Assembly: GCF_900129685.1 (NCBI RefSeq)
Contig: NZ_FQWM01000001.1
Span: 248,001-312,000, forward strand
Reading direction: 5' to 3'
Length of the DNA stretch: 64,000 bases
DNA from: Cognatishimia maritima
GTDB lineage: Bacteria > Pseudomonadota > Alphaproteobacteria > Rhodobacterales > Rhodobacteraceae
Shown: one piece after another, positions 37,463 through 47,758 of the stretch
How the letters are laid out: every line of letters starts with the position of its first letter
How positions within the stretch are numbered: the stretch's first letter is position 1
The notes under the pieces: generated by a model
What the model was told of the DNA's origin: nothing
Seen by the model: only the letters and a program-made list of their open reading frames with translations
Databases searched by the model: none
Translations under genes and position numbers: made by a program

Positions 37463-37908
37463 GCGCCGCCCTTCATCTTGCCAAACCGGAAGACCTTAAA
37501 AAGCTAATGCCGCTTGTCAGCGCTTTTCATCGGGAACTACAGCTTGGATCAGAGGAAACCGCCCTGGAACGTGCGCTGATCCCGCTGCTTGAAGGCTCGC
37601 CCTATGGTGCGGTCTATCTACTTGGTCCTGCCCGTGCGCCGATGGGGTATGTCACCCTTACGTTCAGCTGGTCCATTGAATTGGGCGGCATGGACGGGTT
37701 TGTTGATGAGATTTACCTGCGCCCCGCTGTGCGCGGTCGGGGCATCGCGCTTGAAACACTGCAAAGCCTGCGCAAAGTGCTGCAATCGGCGGGCGTAATG
37801 GCCTTGCACCTTGAAGTTGACCGAGAAAACGAAGCCGCACAAAAGCTTTACAAACGCGCGCGTTTCGAATTGCGAGATCGCTATTCGCTCATGACTTTGC
37901 GCCTGTGA
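37459..37908 (+). CDS. GNAT family N-acetyltransferase
   Basis: 149 residues with the GNAT fold: Y-L-R-P-A-V-R-G-R-G-I-A (acetyl-CoA loop, about 91-102) and the C-terminal L-E-V-D-R-E-N-E-A-A-Q-K-L-Y-K-R strand-helix. The substrate is not predictable. It overlaps the nucleoside hydrolase gene by 4 nt and lies 16 bases before selO, suggesting one transcript. Confidence 0.9.
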   Translation: MSAALHLAKPEDLKKLMPLVSAFHRELQLGSEETALERALIPLLEGSPYGAVYLLGPARAPMGYVTLTFSWSIELGGMDGFVDEIYLRPAVRGRGIALETLQSLRKVLQSAGVMALHLEVDRENEAAQKLYKRARFELRDRYSLMTLRL

Positions 37909-37924
37909 CCTCTATATAGGGGGC

Positions 37925-39343
37925 ATGACCCTATCGATCCCCTTTGCCAATAGCTATGGCAGCCTGCCCTCGCAGCTTTTCTCGCGCCTCAACCCAACGT
38001 CGGTCAGCGCGCCAAAGTTGATTGTTTTTAACGATAGTTTGGCTGAATCGCTTGGCATAAGTGGTTTTGATGACACCGCCGCTTTGGCGCAGGTTTTTGC
38101 TGGCAATGAGGTGCCCAAGGGGGCCGACCCGCTGGCGCAGCTTTACGCGGGCCATCAGTTTGGCCAATGGAACCCACAACTTGGTGACGGTCGCGCGCTG
38201 TTGTTGGGAGAGGTCCAGACAGGCCATCAGCGCTTTGATATCCAACTCAAAGGCTCCGGCCCAACGCCCTATTCCCGCAATGGCGACGGGCGCGCGTGGC
38301 TTGGACCGGTCTTGCGCGAATATCTTGTGTCAGAGGCCATGCATGCGCTTGGTATCCCCACCACGCGCGCCTTGGCGGCTGTGACAACGGGCGATCCTGT
38401 CTACCGCGAAGGCGCCCTTCCCGGCGCTGTTATCACCCGTGTCGCGTCCAGCCATATACGAGTTGGTACATTTCAGGTGCTTGCCGCACGGCAGGATCAT
38501 GACGGCTTGCAGGCCCTTTTTGAATACGCAGTCGATCGGCACTACCCAACGGCGCAAACGCCATTGGACTTTCTGAATGCCGTGATTGATGCGCAGGCGC
38601 GACTGGTCGCCAAATGGATGTCGGTTGGGTTTATTCATGGCGTGATGAACACCGACAACTGCGCAATTTCTGGTGAAACCATCGACTATGGGCCCTGTGC
38701 ATTTATGGATGCCTTTCACCCAATGCAGGTCTTTTCCTCGATAGATCGGCGTGGCCGATACGCCTATGGCAATCAGCCCGATATCATCGTTTGGAACATG
38801 GCGCAGCTAGCGACCGCATTGGTGCCTTTGATGCCAGACGTCGATGCGGCGGTCGCCTCCTTCACAGAGGCCGTACACGCGATGCCAAAGCTTGTGCATG
38901 GGTACTGGCGCGATGCTTTTGCGGCGAAACTGGGCATTGGAACGCCGCGGGAGGACGACGTTGTCTTGATCCAAGACTTGCTATCTTTGATGGCCAGAGA
39001 GAATGCTGATTTCACCAATACATTCAGCAATCTACCCGCGGGAATTGATCCAGAAAATCTCTCTCAATCAGAAGACTTCGCGACATGGAAAACCGCTTGG
39101 AAAGCACGCATCGCTGATGAAGATTCACCAGAACAGCGCATGCAGTCGGTGAATCCGATGATCATCCCGCGAAATCACCAGATTGAAGCGTTGGTCCAAA
39201 GCGCAGTGGCTGGTGAATTTGCGCCCTTCCACCAGATGCACCAAGCGCTGGCGACGCCATTCAGTGTATCTGATCAGCACCATTACTTGACCAAACCACC
39301 GCTTGAAGAAGAACGAGTCAAAGCGACTTTCTGCGGGACATAA
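37925..39343 (+). CDS. selO: protein adenylyltransferase SelO (YdiU)
   Basis: A 472-residue pseudokinase-fold enzyme that AMPylates Ser, Thr or Tyr residues using ATP bound in flipped orientation. Marks include GHQFGQWNPQLGDGRA, LKGSGPTPYSRNGDGRA and the metal-binding HGVMNTDN with DYGPCAFMD. The C terminus is FCGT, placing a Cys three residues from the end, where eukaryotic SelO carries selenocysteine. Redox stress targets are known in other organisms. Third gene of the cluster. Confidence 0.95.
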   Translation: MTLSIPFANSYGSLPSQLFSRLNPTSVSAPKLIVFNDSLAESLGISGFDDTAALAQVFAGNEVPKGADPLAQLYAGHQFGQWNPQLGDGRALLLGEVQTGHQRFDIQLKGSGPTPYSRNGDGRAWLGPVLREYLVSEAMHALGIPTTRALAAVTTGDPVYREGALPGAVITRVASSHIRVGTFQVLAARQDHDGLQALFEYAVDRHYPTAQTPLDFLNAVIDAQARLVAKWMSVGFIHGVMNTDNCAISGETIDYGPCAFMDAFHPMQVFSSIDRRGRYAYGNQPDIIVWNMAQLATALVPLMPDVDAAVASFTEAVHAMPKLVHGYWRDAFAAKLGIGTPREDDVVLIQDLLSLMARENADFTNTFSNLPAGIDPENLSQSEDFATWKTAWKARIADEDSPEQRMQSVNPMIIPRNHQIEALVQSAVAGEFAPFHQMHQALATPFSVSDQHHYLTKPPLEEERVKATFCGT

Positions 39344-39439
39344 TGCGCTTGGACTGAGGGTTCATTTTTATGAACCGGTATTCGTCTAACCGCCAGGCAC
39401 CCCACACATGCTGCGGGGTGAACTGGTTTATTCAGCGTC

Positions 39440-40843
39440 CTAGCCGCGACCGGCAGGCTTGCCACCCGGTTTCCCACCTGGTTTGCCACCACGGCGTCCG
39501 CCACCGCCTGGCTTACGACGACCTCCGCCACCGCCCGGTTTGCCACCCGAAGGTTTGCCGCCGCCAAAGCTGCGTGGTGCCCCGTCGCCTTGCGCAGCAG
39601 CACCATCACGCGAAGGACGGCCACCTGAGCCCCCACCGCCGGGCCGACCACCGCGCCGACGTCCGCCGCCGCCGCGTTTTGGACCCTTTGCCGCACTGCC
39701 CTCTTCCAACCCCATCCACGGCGTGCCAGAGGCAACCGGAATGGTGAATTTCATTGTCTTTTGAATGGCTTTTAGTTCGTCGATCTCATCGGGCGCGCAG
39801 AATGCAATGGCCGCGCCATCCATGCCGGCGCGTGCGGTACGACCGATCCGGTGCACGTAATTCTCTGGCACATTCGGCAGATCAAAATTGTAGACGTGGC
39901 GCACAATCGGAATATCCAATCCCCGCGCCGCGACATCCGTTGCCACCAGAACACGGGTTTCATTCGCTCGGAAAGCCGCGATGGCGCGTTCGCGTTGGCC
40001 TTGGCTTTTGTTGCCATGCACCGCGTCGGCGGCATACCCAGCTTTTTGCAACGCTTTCATCAAGCGATCAGCGCCGTGTTTGGTGCGCACAAAGACAATC
40101 GCCGCTTCGTCCCGGTGCGCGTCCAGCAGTTCGATCAGTAAGCTGTTCTTCTCCGCTTTGGCAATAAAGTGGATCGACTGATCAATCTTATCCGCCGCCT
40201 TGCCCGGAGGGTTCACTTGGATGCGGATGGGGTTTGTCAGGTATGTCTGCGCGATTTCAGCCATCTGTTTCGGCATCGTGGCTGAGAAAAGCATGGTCTG
40301 GCGTTCCGTCGGCAATGCCGATGAAATCTGACGCAGCGCGTGGATAAAGCCCAGATCCAGCATTTGGTCGGCTTCGTCCAGCACAAGGAAATCAGTATCC
40401 TGAAAATCGAGCGCACGGCGCTCCATGAGGTCAATCAACCGACCCGGGGTCGCGACGATCACGTCGGTACCGCGTTCTACGCGTTTGATCTGTGGGTTGA
40501 TGGCGACGCCACCCACAACAAGACCAACCTTGAAATGGGTCCCTTCAACCAGTTCTTTCAATGTGGCCGCGATCTGATTGGCCAATTCGCGCGTTGGCGC
40601 AAGGATCAACGCACGGACAGTTTTTGGCGCAGGCTTTGTACCATAGCTTTGCAAACGTGCAATCAACGGTAAGCCAAAGGCCAAGGTCTTGCCGGTGCCG
40701 GTTTGCGCCAGCCCCATCACGTCTTGTCCGTTCAAAGCATGCGGTATGGCACGGTTCTGAATCGGGGTCGCTTCCTTCAAACCCATTTCTGTCAGTTTGC
40801 TGACAAGGGTCTTAGGTAATCCCAATTCGCTAAATTCTGCCAT
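39440..40843 (-). CDS. DEAD-box ATP-dependent RNA helicase (RhlE-like)
   Basis: A 467-residue helicase. Q motif GLKEATPIQ, motif I AQTGTGKT (about 45), DEAD box VLDEADQMLD (about 150), SAT (about 185) and the C-terminal HRIGRTARAG are all present. After about residue 385 comes a basic Gly/Arg-rich tail, rich in GGGG and RRGG runs, which normally gives loose RNA binding. AAGGA precedes the ATG. Likely roles are ribosome assembly or mRNA turnover at low temperature. Confidence 0.94.
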   Translation of the reverse strand: MAEFSELGLPKTLVSKLTEMGLKEATPIQNRAIPHALNGQDVMGLAQTGTGKTLAFGLPLIARLQSYGTKPAPKTVRALILAPTRELANQIAATLKELVEGTHFKVGLVVGGVAINPQIKRVERGTDVIVATPGRLIDLMERRALDFQDTDFLVLDEADQMLDLGFIHALRQISSALPTERQTMLFSATMPKQMAEIAQTYLTNPIRIQVNPPGKAADKIDQSIHFIAKAEKNSLLIELLDAHRDEAAIVFVRTKHGADRLMKALQKAGYAADAVHGNKSQGQRERAIAAFRANETRVLVATDVAARGLDIPIVRHVYNFDLPNVPENYVHRIGRTARAGMDGAAIAFCAPDEIDELKAIQKTMKFTIPVASGTPWMGLEEGSAAKGPKRGGGGRRRGGRPGGGGSGGRPSRDGAAAQGDGAPRSFGGGKPSGGKPGGGGGRRKPGGGGRRGGKPGGKPGGKPAGRG

Positions 40844-41018
40844 TGCCTGTCCTTCCGGGCCACGTGGCCTCTGCTCTGGCCAATCTACATAATCGGTCGC
40901 ATGTGCGCGCTTTTGCTCTTGTGGTCAAGCTGCAATTGCGGTGGATAAGTTGATGTCTGCTGTAGAAATTCCGCACGGTCCGCTTTACTAAAGGCACCCA
41001 AAGACAATTGAGGCCCGC

Positions 41019-41438
41019 ATGTCCGATACCATTATCTCTCGTTGTGAAGCCAAGGGTTTGCGCATGACCGAGCAACGCCGGACGATTGCGGCCGTTCTGG
41101 AAGAAAGCACCGATCACCCGGATGTCGAAGAGCTTTATGCCCGCGCCAGCGCACGCGATTCAGCGATTTCATTGGCGACGGTCTATCGAACCGTGAAACT
41201 GTTTGAGGAAGCAGGCATTCTGGACAAATTGGAATTCGGCGACGGGCGCGCGCGCTACGAGGACGCCGAGCGTGATCACCATGATCACCTGATTGATATC
41301 AATTCCGGTGAGGTGATTGAGTTCATGGACCCGGAAATTGAAAAGCTACAGGAAAAGATCGCCGAAAAGCTTGGCTTCCGCTTGATGGGGCATAAGCTGG
41401 AACTTTATGGTGTGCCACTGAAACGTGATGCAAAATAA
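41019..41438 (+). CDS. fur: Fur family metalloregulator (Fur/Mur type)
   Basis: A 139-residue Fur-fold repressor: winged helix with SLATVYRTVKLFEEAG (about 52-66) and a metal-site segment ERDHHDHLIDINSGEVIEF (about 85-103). The C-terminal CxxC pairs that hold structural zinc in E. coli Fur are missing; only Cys9 remains. In this bacterial group such proteins are usually manganese-responsive Mur or Fur. Irr is a less likely alternative since HHDHLI is the Fur-type site. Confidence 0.85.
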   Translation: MSDTIISRCEAKGLRMTEQRRTIAAVLEESTDHPDVEELYARASARDSAISLATVYRTVKLFEEAGILDKLEFGDGRARYEDAERDHHDHLIDINSGEVIEFMDPEIEKLQEKIAEKLGFRLMGHKLELYGVPLKRDAK

Positions 41439-41496
41439 CGTCAGCCATCGCTGGCCAGGACAGCGACAGGGAATACACTTTCAAAATTGATTTCGG

Positions 41497-42600
41497 TTAA
41501 GATTGTTGCTTAGGGAAGCGGACCCAGAAGGTGGCACCGCCATCTTCATTGTTGAAGTAGCCAATCTTGCCGTTCATGTCCTCGGTCATGCGTTTACAGA
41601 TCGAGAGACCAAGTCCTGTGGACTTGAACTTGCGTTTCTCGCCCGAATTGGTCTGGGTGAACCGTTGGAACATCCGCCCTTCGAGTTCGTCGGGCACGCC
41701 GGCACCTTGATCCCTAACGGCAAACTGCAGCATGTCATCAACGTTGCTGAGTTCCAGCGTGATCTCTGATTGCGTTGGCGAGAATTTCGCCGCGTTTGAC
41801 AGCAGGTTGGCGAGGATCTGTTGCAGACGGTTTACATCTGCACAAATCTTGAGGTTCTCGTCACCCTCGGGTGCAATCAGAGCAATGGATTGCGCATCTT
41901 GCAAATAGCCTTCCATAGAATGCGTCGCATCAGAGGCAACTTCGCGCGCATCCAATGCTTTCATTTCATAAGACAGGTTGCCGTTTTCCAGCGATTTGAA
42001 ATCCAGAAGCTCATTCACCAGATGCAGCAAACGGTTCGAATTCCGCTGCGCCAGTTGCAAGAGGTTGCCAATCGGTCCGCTGAGTTCACCCAATGACCCG
42101 CTGTTGGCCATCTTCAGCGCACCCAACACAGATGTCAGGGGCGTACGCAATTCATGGCTGATCATGGCCACGAATTCATCATTGGCCAGTTCGCGTTCCA
42201 TTTCCTCGGTGACATTCGTATGCACGCCGGTGATGCGCGTCGCCATGCCAGAAGCATCGCGCGCAGAAATACCCGCGTTAGATTGCAGCCAGATGTAGTG
42301 GCCATCCTTGTGGCGAATACGGAAGGTCGATTTGCTGCGCTCTGCTTCACCCGAAAACATCGCCTCGTCTGCGGCGACAACTTTGGGAAGGTCATCAGGA
42401 TGAATACGTTCGAGCCATTCCTGCTGTGGCAGGATTTCAGCGTCCGGGTCCAGACCGATCATCGTTTTCCATGCCGGAGATACTGTTGATCGCCCCGTGA
42501 CCAAATCCACATCAAACACGCCTACATCGGCGTCAATTAGAATTGATGGTATATCCATTGTCACTTGCATGGGTTGGGCCAGCTTATTTACCTGCGTCAA
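41497..42600 (-). CDS. orphan PAS-domain sensor histidine kinase
   Basis: A cytoplasmic kinase of about 367 residues: a PAS/PAC unit (GVFDVDLVTGR to ITGVHTNVTEE), phospho-acceptor His in AMISHELRTPLTSVLGAL, N box ILANLLSNAAKFS, and ATP lid DQGAGVP, TGLGLSICKRM. No membrane helix and no adjacent response regulator. Start choice is uncertain: the TTG at 42600 has GGAGG five bases upstream, whereas ATGs at 42627, 42630, 42690 and 42732 lack good ribosome sites. Confidence 0.85.
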   Translation of the reverse strand: MTQVNKLAQPMQVTMDIPSILIDADVGVFDVDLVTGRSTVSPAWKTMIGLDPDAEILPQQEWLERIHPDDLPKVVAADEAMFSGEAERSKSTFRIRHKDGHYIWLQSNAGISARDASGMATRITGVHTNVTEEMERELANDEFVAMISHELRTPLTSVLGALKMANSGSLGELSGPIGNLLQLAQRNSNRLLHLVNELLDFKSLENGNLSYEMKALDAREVASDATHSMEGYLQDAQSIALIAPEGDENLKICADVNRLQQILANLLSNAAKFSPTQSEITLELSNVDDMLQFAVRDQGAGVPDELEGRMFQRFTQTNSGEKRKFKSTGLGLSICKRMTEDMNGKIGYFNNEDGGATFWVRFPKQQS

Positions 42601-42835
42601 GCCGTCCTCCGTTACTACTCTTAACATCATTACTCTGCTACCGTTGTTACTAATACAGAACTCCGAAACAACGCCAGAAAAAGACGTCATGTTAGAGCCA
42701 TAGGTGGCAAATTGGGCGAAATTCGGTATCAATTGAGGTCATTTCGCAACCCTTTGATAACCTAAGGTTGATCCCAGTCTCAGATTGAGTTTTCAACATT
42801 TTCAAATGTTTGCCCTAACTGTGACGAATTACTCC

Positions 42836-42849
42836 TGTTAGCGCTAGCA
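42836..42849. promoter_or_regulatory. candidate LacI-family operator upstream of eno
   Basis: TGTTAGCGCTAGCA is a 14-bp palindrome with one mismatched pair and a central CG, the usual form of LacI/GalR operators. It lies just before the candidate eno promoter, 70 bases from the start codon. Alphaproteobacterial LacI-type regulators of central carbon genes (CceR/PckR) are plausible binders; the exact consensus could not be checked here. Confidence 0.45.
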
Positions 42850-42855
42850 ACAGTA

Positions 42856-44197
<1,342 letters not shown>

Positions 44198-44216
44198 GGT
44201 CAGGTATTAGAACTGC

Positions 44217-44246
44217 AAAAGCCTCGCTTTCCGCGGGGCTTTTTTC
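44217..44246 (+). terminator. terminator after eno
   Basis: AAAAGCCTCGC / GCGGGGCTTTT stem (one G-T pair) with a TTTCC loop and a T tract. It ends less than 20 bases before the next gene. Confidence 0.85.
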
Positions 44247-44262
44247 GTTTTATGCAACGGCC

Positions 44263-44715
44263 ATGGAAAGACCTTCAGACAAAAACGCCTATCAGGCCAA
44301 ACACGCGTTGCTGTTGCTGCGTAGTTACGTAGCCTTGATCGGGGAGCCGCTGTTGCCGACCTTGGATGCTAAGCCGCTTTATGAAGCGCCTTTCCCTGTG
44401 CTGTCCCATAACACCGCTGCTGACCCCATCCTGACCTATGGCAATCTGGCTGCTCAGCAGCTGTGGGAGATGTCTTGGGAAGACCTTACCATCCTCCCCT
44501 CGCGCCTGACGGCAGAGCCAAACCACCGCGACCAGCGCGCCCATATGTTTGAGGTCATGCGCGAAACTGGGTTTTATCGGAACTACGAGGGCATCCGGGT
44601 CAGTGCCACCGGGCGGCGGTTTCAGATTCGCAATGCAACGATCTGGACCCTCTTTGACGACATGGGCCAAAAATGTGGGGAAGCCGCCACTTTCACGGAG
44701 TTTGAATACCTATGA
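44263..44715 (+). CDS. MEKHLA domain protein (PAS-like)
   Basis: A 150-residue single-domain protein of the MEKHLA family (PF08670), a PAS-like fold first seen at the end of plant HD-ZIP III factors. Typical features are FPVLSHNTAADPILTYGN, the W-E-M-S-W-E-D-L segment and RFQIRNATIW. No output domain is attached. It starts right after the eno terminator, and its stop overlaps the cupin start (ATGA), so the two proteins are made together. Confidence 0.9.
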   Translation: MERPSDKNAYQAKHALLLLRSYVALIGEPLLPTLDAKPLYEAPFPVLSHNTAADPILTYGNLAAQQLWEMSWEDLTILPSRLTAEPNHRDQRAHMFEVMRETGFYRNYEGIRVSATGRRFQIRNATIWTLFDDMGQKCGEAATFTEFEYL

Positions 44716-45134
44716 CTGCAGATGACATTATAGTGCACTACGGCCTAGAGCCCCATCCAGAAGGCGGCCATTACCGTGAAACCTGGGTGGCTGATAATGA
44801 CGGGCGCCCAGTCGGCACCGCGATCTATTTTCTGCTGAAAACCGGGGAACGCAGCCATTGGCACAAGGTCGATGCGGTGGAGATCTGGCACTTTTACGCG
44901 GGCGCGCCGCTTGTGCTGTCGATCGCCGAAGGCGAAAACGGCCCCGCGAAAGACGTTGTTCTTGGCAACGACATCCTTGCCGGCCAAAACCCGCAAGTGA
45001 TCGTGCCAAAGCACCATTGGCAGGCCGCGCGCTCGACCGGTGACTTCACGCTGGTTGGCTGCACGGTTTCACCGGGTTTCCAATTTCAGGGCTTCACACT
45101 TGCGCCCAAAGGTTTTGATATCCCCTACGCCTAA
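44712..45134 (+). CDS. cupin domain protein (DUF985)
   Basis: A 140-residue double-stranded beta-helix protein of the DUF985 cupin family: LEPHPEGGHYRETW at the start, a metal-site-like HWHKVDAVEIWHFYAG (about 50-65) and VPKHHWQAAR further on. Some relatives are reported sugar or lipid-binding proteins, but no activity can be named. Overlaps the MEKHLA gene by 4 nt and is followed by a hairpin repeat. Confidence 0.9.
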   Translation: MTADDIIVHYGLEPHPEGGHYRETWVADNDGRPVGTAIYFLLKTGERSHWHKVDAVEIWHFYAGAPLVLSIAEGENGPAKDVVLGNDILAGQNPQVIVPKHHWQAARSTGDFTLVGCTVSPGFQFQGFTLAPKGFDIPYA

Positions 45135-45137
45135 CCT

Positions 45138-45195
45138 TCACCTTTGCAAAAATACTCTGGGGGAATTTGCTGCAAGCAAAGGGGGCAAAGCCCCA
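45138..45195 (+). repeat. tandem-hairpin intergenic repeat, copy 2
   Basis: Lead TCACCTTTGCAAAAATACTC, then TTTGC-TGCAA-GCAAA and GGGGC-AAA-GCCCC. It shares lead and architecture with the copy at 36390 but the first stem has different bases. It fills the gap between the convergent cupin and anmK genes. Confidence 0.7.
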
Positions 45196-45197
45196 AA

Positions 45198-46304
45198 TCA
45201 GGTCGGACAACTTAAAACCCCGCCACCAACCAAAGCTTTCACCCCAGTTGTGCTTGGCCCAGATGTCGGCAACCCACGCGCAACTCGCGCAGCGAGATAA
45301 GCAAAGGCCTGTGCCTCCAGCATGTCTCCGTCCAGACCAACCTCCTCAACCGGTTTCACCACGCAGTCCAGCGACACGCGCAGCATCTCCATCATCACCG
45401 GGTTCTTGCGGCCACCGCCTGTAACCAACAAGACCTCTGGCTGTGTCGGGCAATGTTCGATCCCCTGCGCCACACCAGCCGCCGCCATTCCTGTCAGGGT
45501 GGCCGCTGCATCGACATCTGATAGCTCTTTGACCAGCTTGATCATCTCAGCAAAGTCATTCCTATCAAGCGATTTCGGCGGCATGCGCGTGAAATAGCTT
45601 TCCGCTAGGAAGAGTTCCAAAGCCCCCGTTTCGACCTCACCACGCCGCGCGAGGGCGCCGTCTTGGTCATAGGGTTTGCCAAGACGTTCCTTCATCAGAT
45701 CGTCAATCGGCGCATTCGCCGGACCCGTGTCAAAGGCAAGCAACGCGCCTTCGTCTTCGGGGCGCGTTTTGCGTGGATCAACCCAAGTCAGGTTCCCCAC
45801 GCCGCCGAGGTTCAGAAATGCAAGCGGCGCATCGGCTTTGATCCACTTGGCGCAGGCAAAATGGAAAAACGGCGCAAGCGGCGCGCCCTCCCCGCCCATG
45901 CGCACGTCAGCGTTGCGAAAGTCCCACACGACAGGTGTGCCAATGTCCTGCGCCAATTGATCGCCATCGCCAACTTGCAACGTGCGCCCACCGCGCGGAT
46001 CATGCGACAGCGTTTGACCGTGAAAGCCAATCAGGTCGACATCGTCAAAACCCCTGAGAACCTGCGTATGGGCCGCCTGCACCGTGACCACCGCCCGATC
46101 AACATCCGGCCCCGTCCATTGCCCCATCGCAGTCGCTATCACGCGCCGCTCAGCGTCTGAAAAAGCACGATAGGCGGTCTCTCCGAACCCGAGTATTCGC
46201 TCTCCATCGGTCTCCAAAACCGCGACATCCACGCCGTCCATCGATGTGCCTGACATGGTTCCCGCGATGCGGATCGGGCCCTTGCTCAATTTGGCCTTCA
46301 ACAT
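45198..46304 (-). CDS. anmK: anhydro-N-acetylmuramic acid kinase
   Basis: 368 residues from the ATG at 46304. The ASKHA-type N terminus [18 protein letters not shown] is diagnostic; [11 protein letters not shown] and [11 protein letters not shown] follow, and [10 protein letters not shown] ends the sugar-kinase core. It opens and phosphorylates 1,6-anhydro-MurNAc to MurNAc-6-phosphate in cell-wall recycling, acting downstream of NagZ (gene at 60426). It is divergent from tyrS with 61 bases between starts. Confidence 0.96.
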   Translation of the reverse strand: MLKAKLSKGPIRIAGTMSGTSMDGVDVAVLETDGERILGFGETAYRAFSDAERRVIATAMGQWTGPDVDRAVVTVQAAHTQVLRGFDDVDLIGFHGQTLSHDPRGGRTLQVGDGDQLAQDIGTPVVWDFRNADVRMGGEGAPLAPFFHFACAKWIKADAPLAFLNLGGVGNLTWVDPRKTRPEDEGALLAFDTGPANAPIDDLMKERLGKPYDQDGALARRGEVETGALELFLAESYFTRMPPKSLDRNDFAEMIKLVKELSDVDAAATLTGMAAAGVAQGIEHCPTQPEVLLVTGGGRKNPVMMEMLRVSLDCVVKPVEEVGLDGDMLEAQAFAYLAARVARGLPTSGPSTTGVKALVGGGVLSCPT

Positions 46305-46365
46305 GGCCTTTTCCTTTACCTCAAGCCTGCTTATACAGCTTTCAACATCATATGAGACGGATACC

Positions 46366-47616
46366 ATGACCTACCACCCCAAATCTGAGTTTATGCAGGT
46401 GATGATCGAACGCGGCTTCCTGGCGGACTGCACCGATTATCAAGGCCTTGATGACGCTTTGATCGCAGGCGTGGTGCCGGGCTATATCGGTTTTGACGCA
46501 ACGGCAAAATCGCTGCACGTCGGGTCTCTTATTCAAATCATGATGCTGCGTTGGCTGCAAAAGACCGGCCACAAACCGATCACCCTGATGGGCGGCGGAA
46601 CTACAAAGGTCGGCGATCCGTCCTTCCGTGCTGACGAACGCCCCCTGCTGACCGAAGATCAAATCAACGATAATATCAGCGGCATTAAGCAGGTCTTTGC
46701 AAAGTACATTCAGTACGGCGACGGCGAAACCGACGCCTTGATGCTGAATAACGCCGAATGGCTGGATGGTCTGAACTACCTTGAGTTTTTGCGCGATATT
46801 GGTCGTCATTTCTCGGTCAACCGGATGCTTTCCTTTGAAAGCGTGAAATCTCGACTGGATCGGGAACAATCGTTGAGCTTTCTTGAGTTCAACTACATGA
46901 TCCTGCAGGCCTATGATTTCCTTGAACTCAACCGCCGCTACGGCTGCTTGGTGCAGTTCGGTGGCTCTGACCAATGGGGCAATATCGTCAACGGGATCGA
47001 TCTGACCCGCCGCGTGATTGATCATCAGATTTTTGGCCTGACCTCTCCTCTGCTGACCACATCGGATGGCAAAAAGATGGGCAAATCAGCGGACGGTGCT
47101 GTGTGGCTGAACGCGGATATGCGCAGCCCCTATGAATTTTGGCAGTTCTGGCGCAACACAACGGATGCGGACGTTGGCCGCTTTCTGAAGCTTTACACCG
47201 AACTTCCGGTTGAGGAATGCGAGCGTTTGGGAGCGCTTGAAGGCCAAGAGATCAACGACGCGAAGATTATTCTGGCCAACGAAGTCACAACGCTCTGCCA
47301 TGGTGCAGAGGCCGCAGCCGCAGCCGAAGCCACCGCACGGGAAGTCTTTGAAAAAGGTGGCGTTGGGGCAGACTTGCCAACACTTTCTTTGACCAAAGAA
47401 GACATCGGCGACGGGATTTCTGTGGTACAGTTGATTGTTAAGTCTGGGCTTGCCAAGACTGGCAAAGAGGCCAAACGCCTGATTGCCGAAAACGGCGCAA
47501 AGCTCGATGATGAGCCGCTCACCGAGGTGAAAATCTTTGATGCTGCGGCTTTGGCCTCGCCGATCAAACTGAGCGCTGGCAAAAAACGCCATGCGCTTGT
47601 GCAATTGGCTGACTAA
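46366..47616 (+). CDS. tyrS: tyrosyl-tRNA synthetase
   Basis: 416 residues from the ATG at 46366; a 40-residue upstream extension would run into anmK. Class I motifs: HIGH equivalent HVGS (about 46) and KMSKS equivalent KKMGKS (about 231), with [11 protein letters not shown] between them. A C-terminal S4 RNA-binding domain (about 350-410) is present. Confidence 0.97.
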   Translation: MTYHPKSEFMQVMIERGFLADCTDYQGLDDALIAGVVPGYIGFDATAKSLHVGSLIQIMMLRWLQKTGHKPITLMGGGTTKVGDPSFRADERPLLTEDQINDNISGIKQVFAKYIQYGDGETDALMLNNAEWLDGLNYLEFLRDIGRHFSVNRMLSFESVKSRLDREQSLSFLEFNYMILQAYDFLELNRRYGCLVQFGGSDQWGNIVNGIDLTRRVIDHQIFGLTSPLLTTSDGKKMGKSADGAVWLNADMRSPYEFWQFWRNTTDADVGRFLKLYTELPVEECERLGALEGQEINDAKIILANEVTTLCHGAEAAAAAEATAREVFEKGGVGADLPTLSLTKEDIGDGISVVQLIVKSGLAKTGKEAKRLIAENGAKLDDEPLTEVKIFDAAALASPIKLSAGKKRHALVQLAD

Positions 47617-47639
47617 GCTGTCTGAAATACCTGTGAAAG

Positions 47640-47662
47640 AGCGTCCGGTTGGGCGCTTTTTC
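47640..47662 (+). terminator. terminator after tyrS
   Basis: Stem AGCGTCC / GGGCGCT with a GGTT loop and TTTTTC tail, 24 bases after the tyrS stop. Confidence 0.75.
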
Positions 47663-47758
47663 AGTTTTGAGACGCGCCGTCATTCTGGACAGGCCGCCCT
47701 TGTATTCTCTATCTGAACACATGTTCATTAACCTCCGTTCCAGATAGGAGAGCCGCCT

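Noticed and set aside
39398-39420. CACCCC/GGGGTG hairpin between selO and the helicase
   Set aside because: Only six pairs with an 11-base loop and no T tract; too weak to call a terminator.
39459-39764. Proline-rich frame antisense to the helicase C terminus
   Set aside because: It is simply the complement of the Gly/Arg-rich tail of the DEAD-box helicase.
42795-42810. Short palindrome AACATTT-TC-AAATGTT upstream of eno and the kinase
   Set aside because: Too short and AT-rich to separate from chance; kept only as part of the intergenic description.
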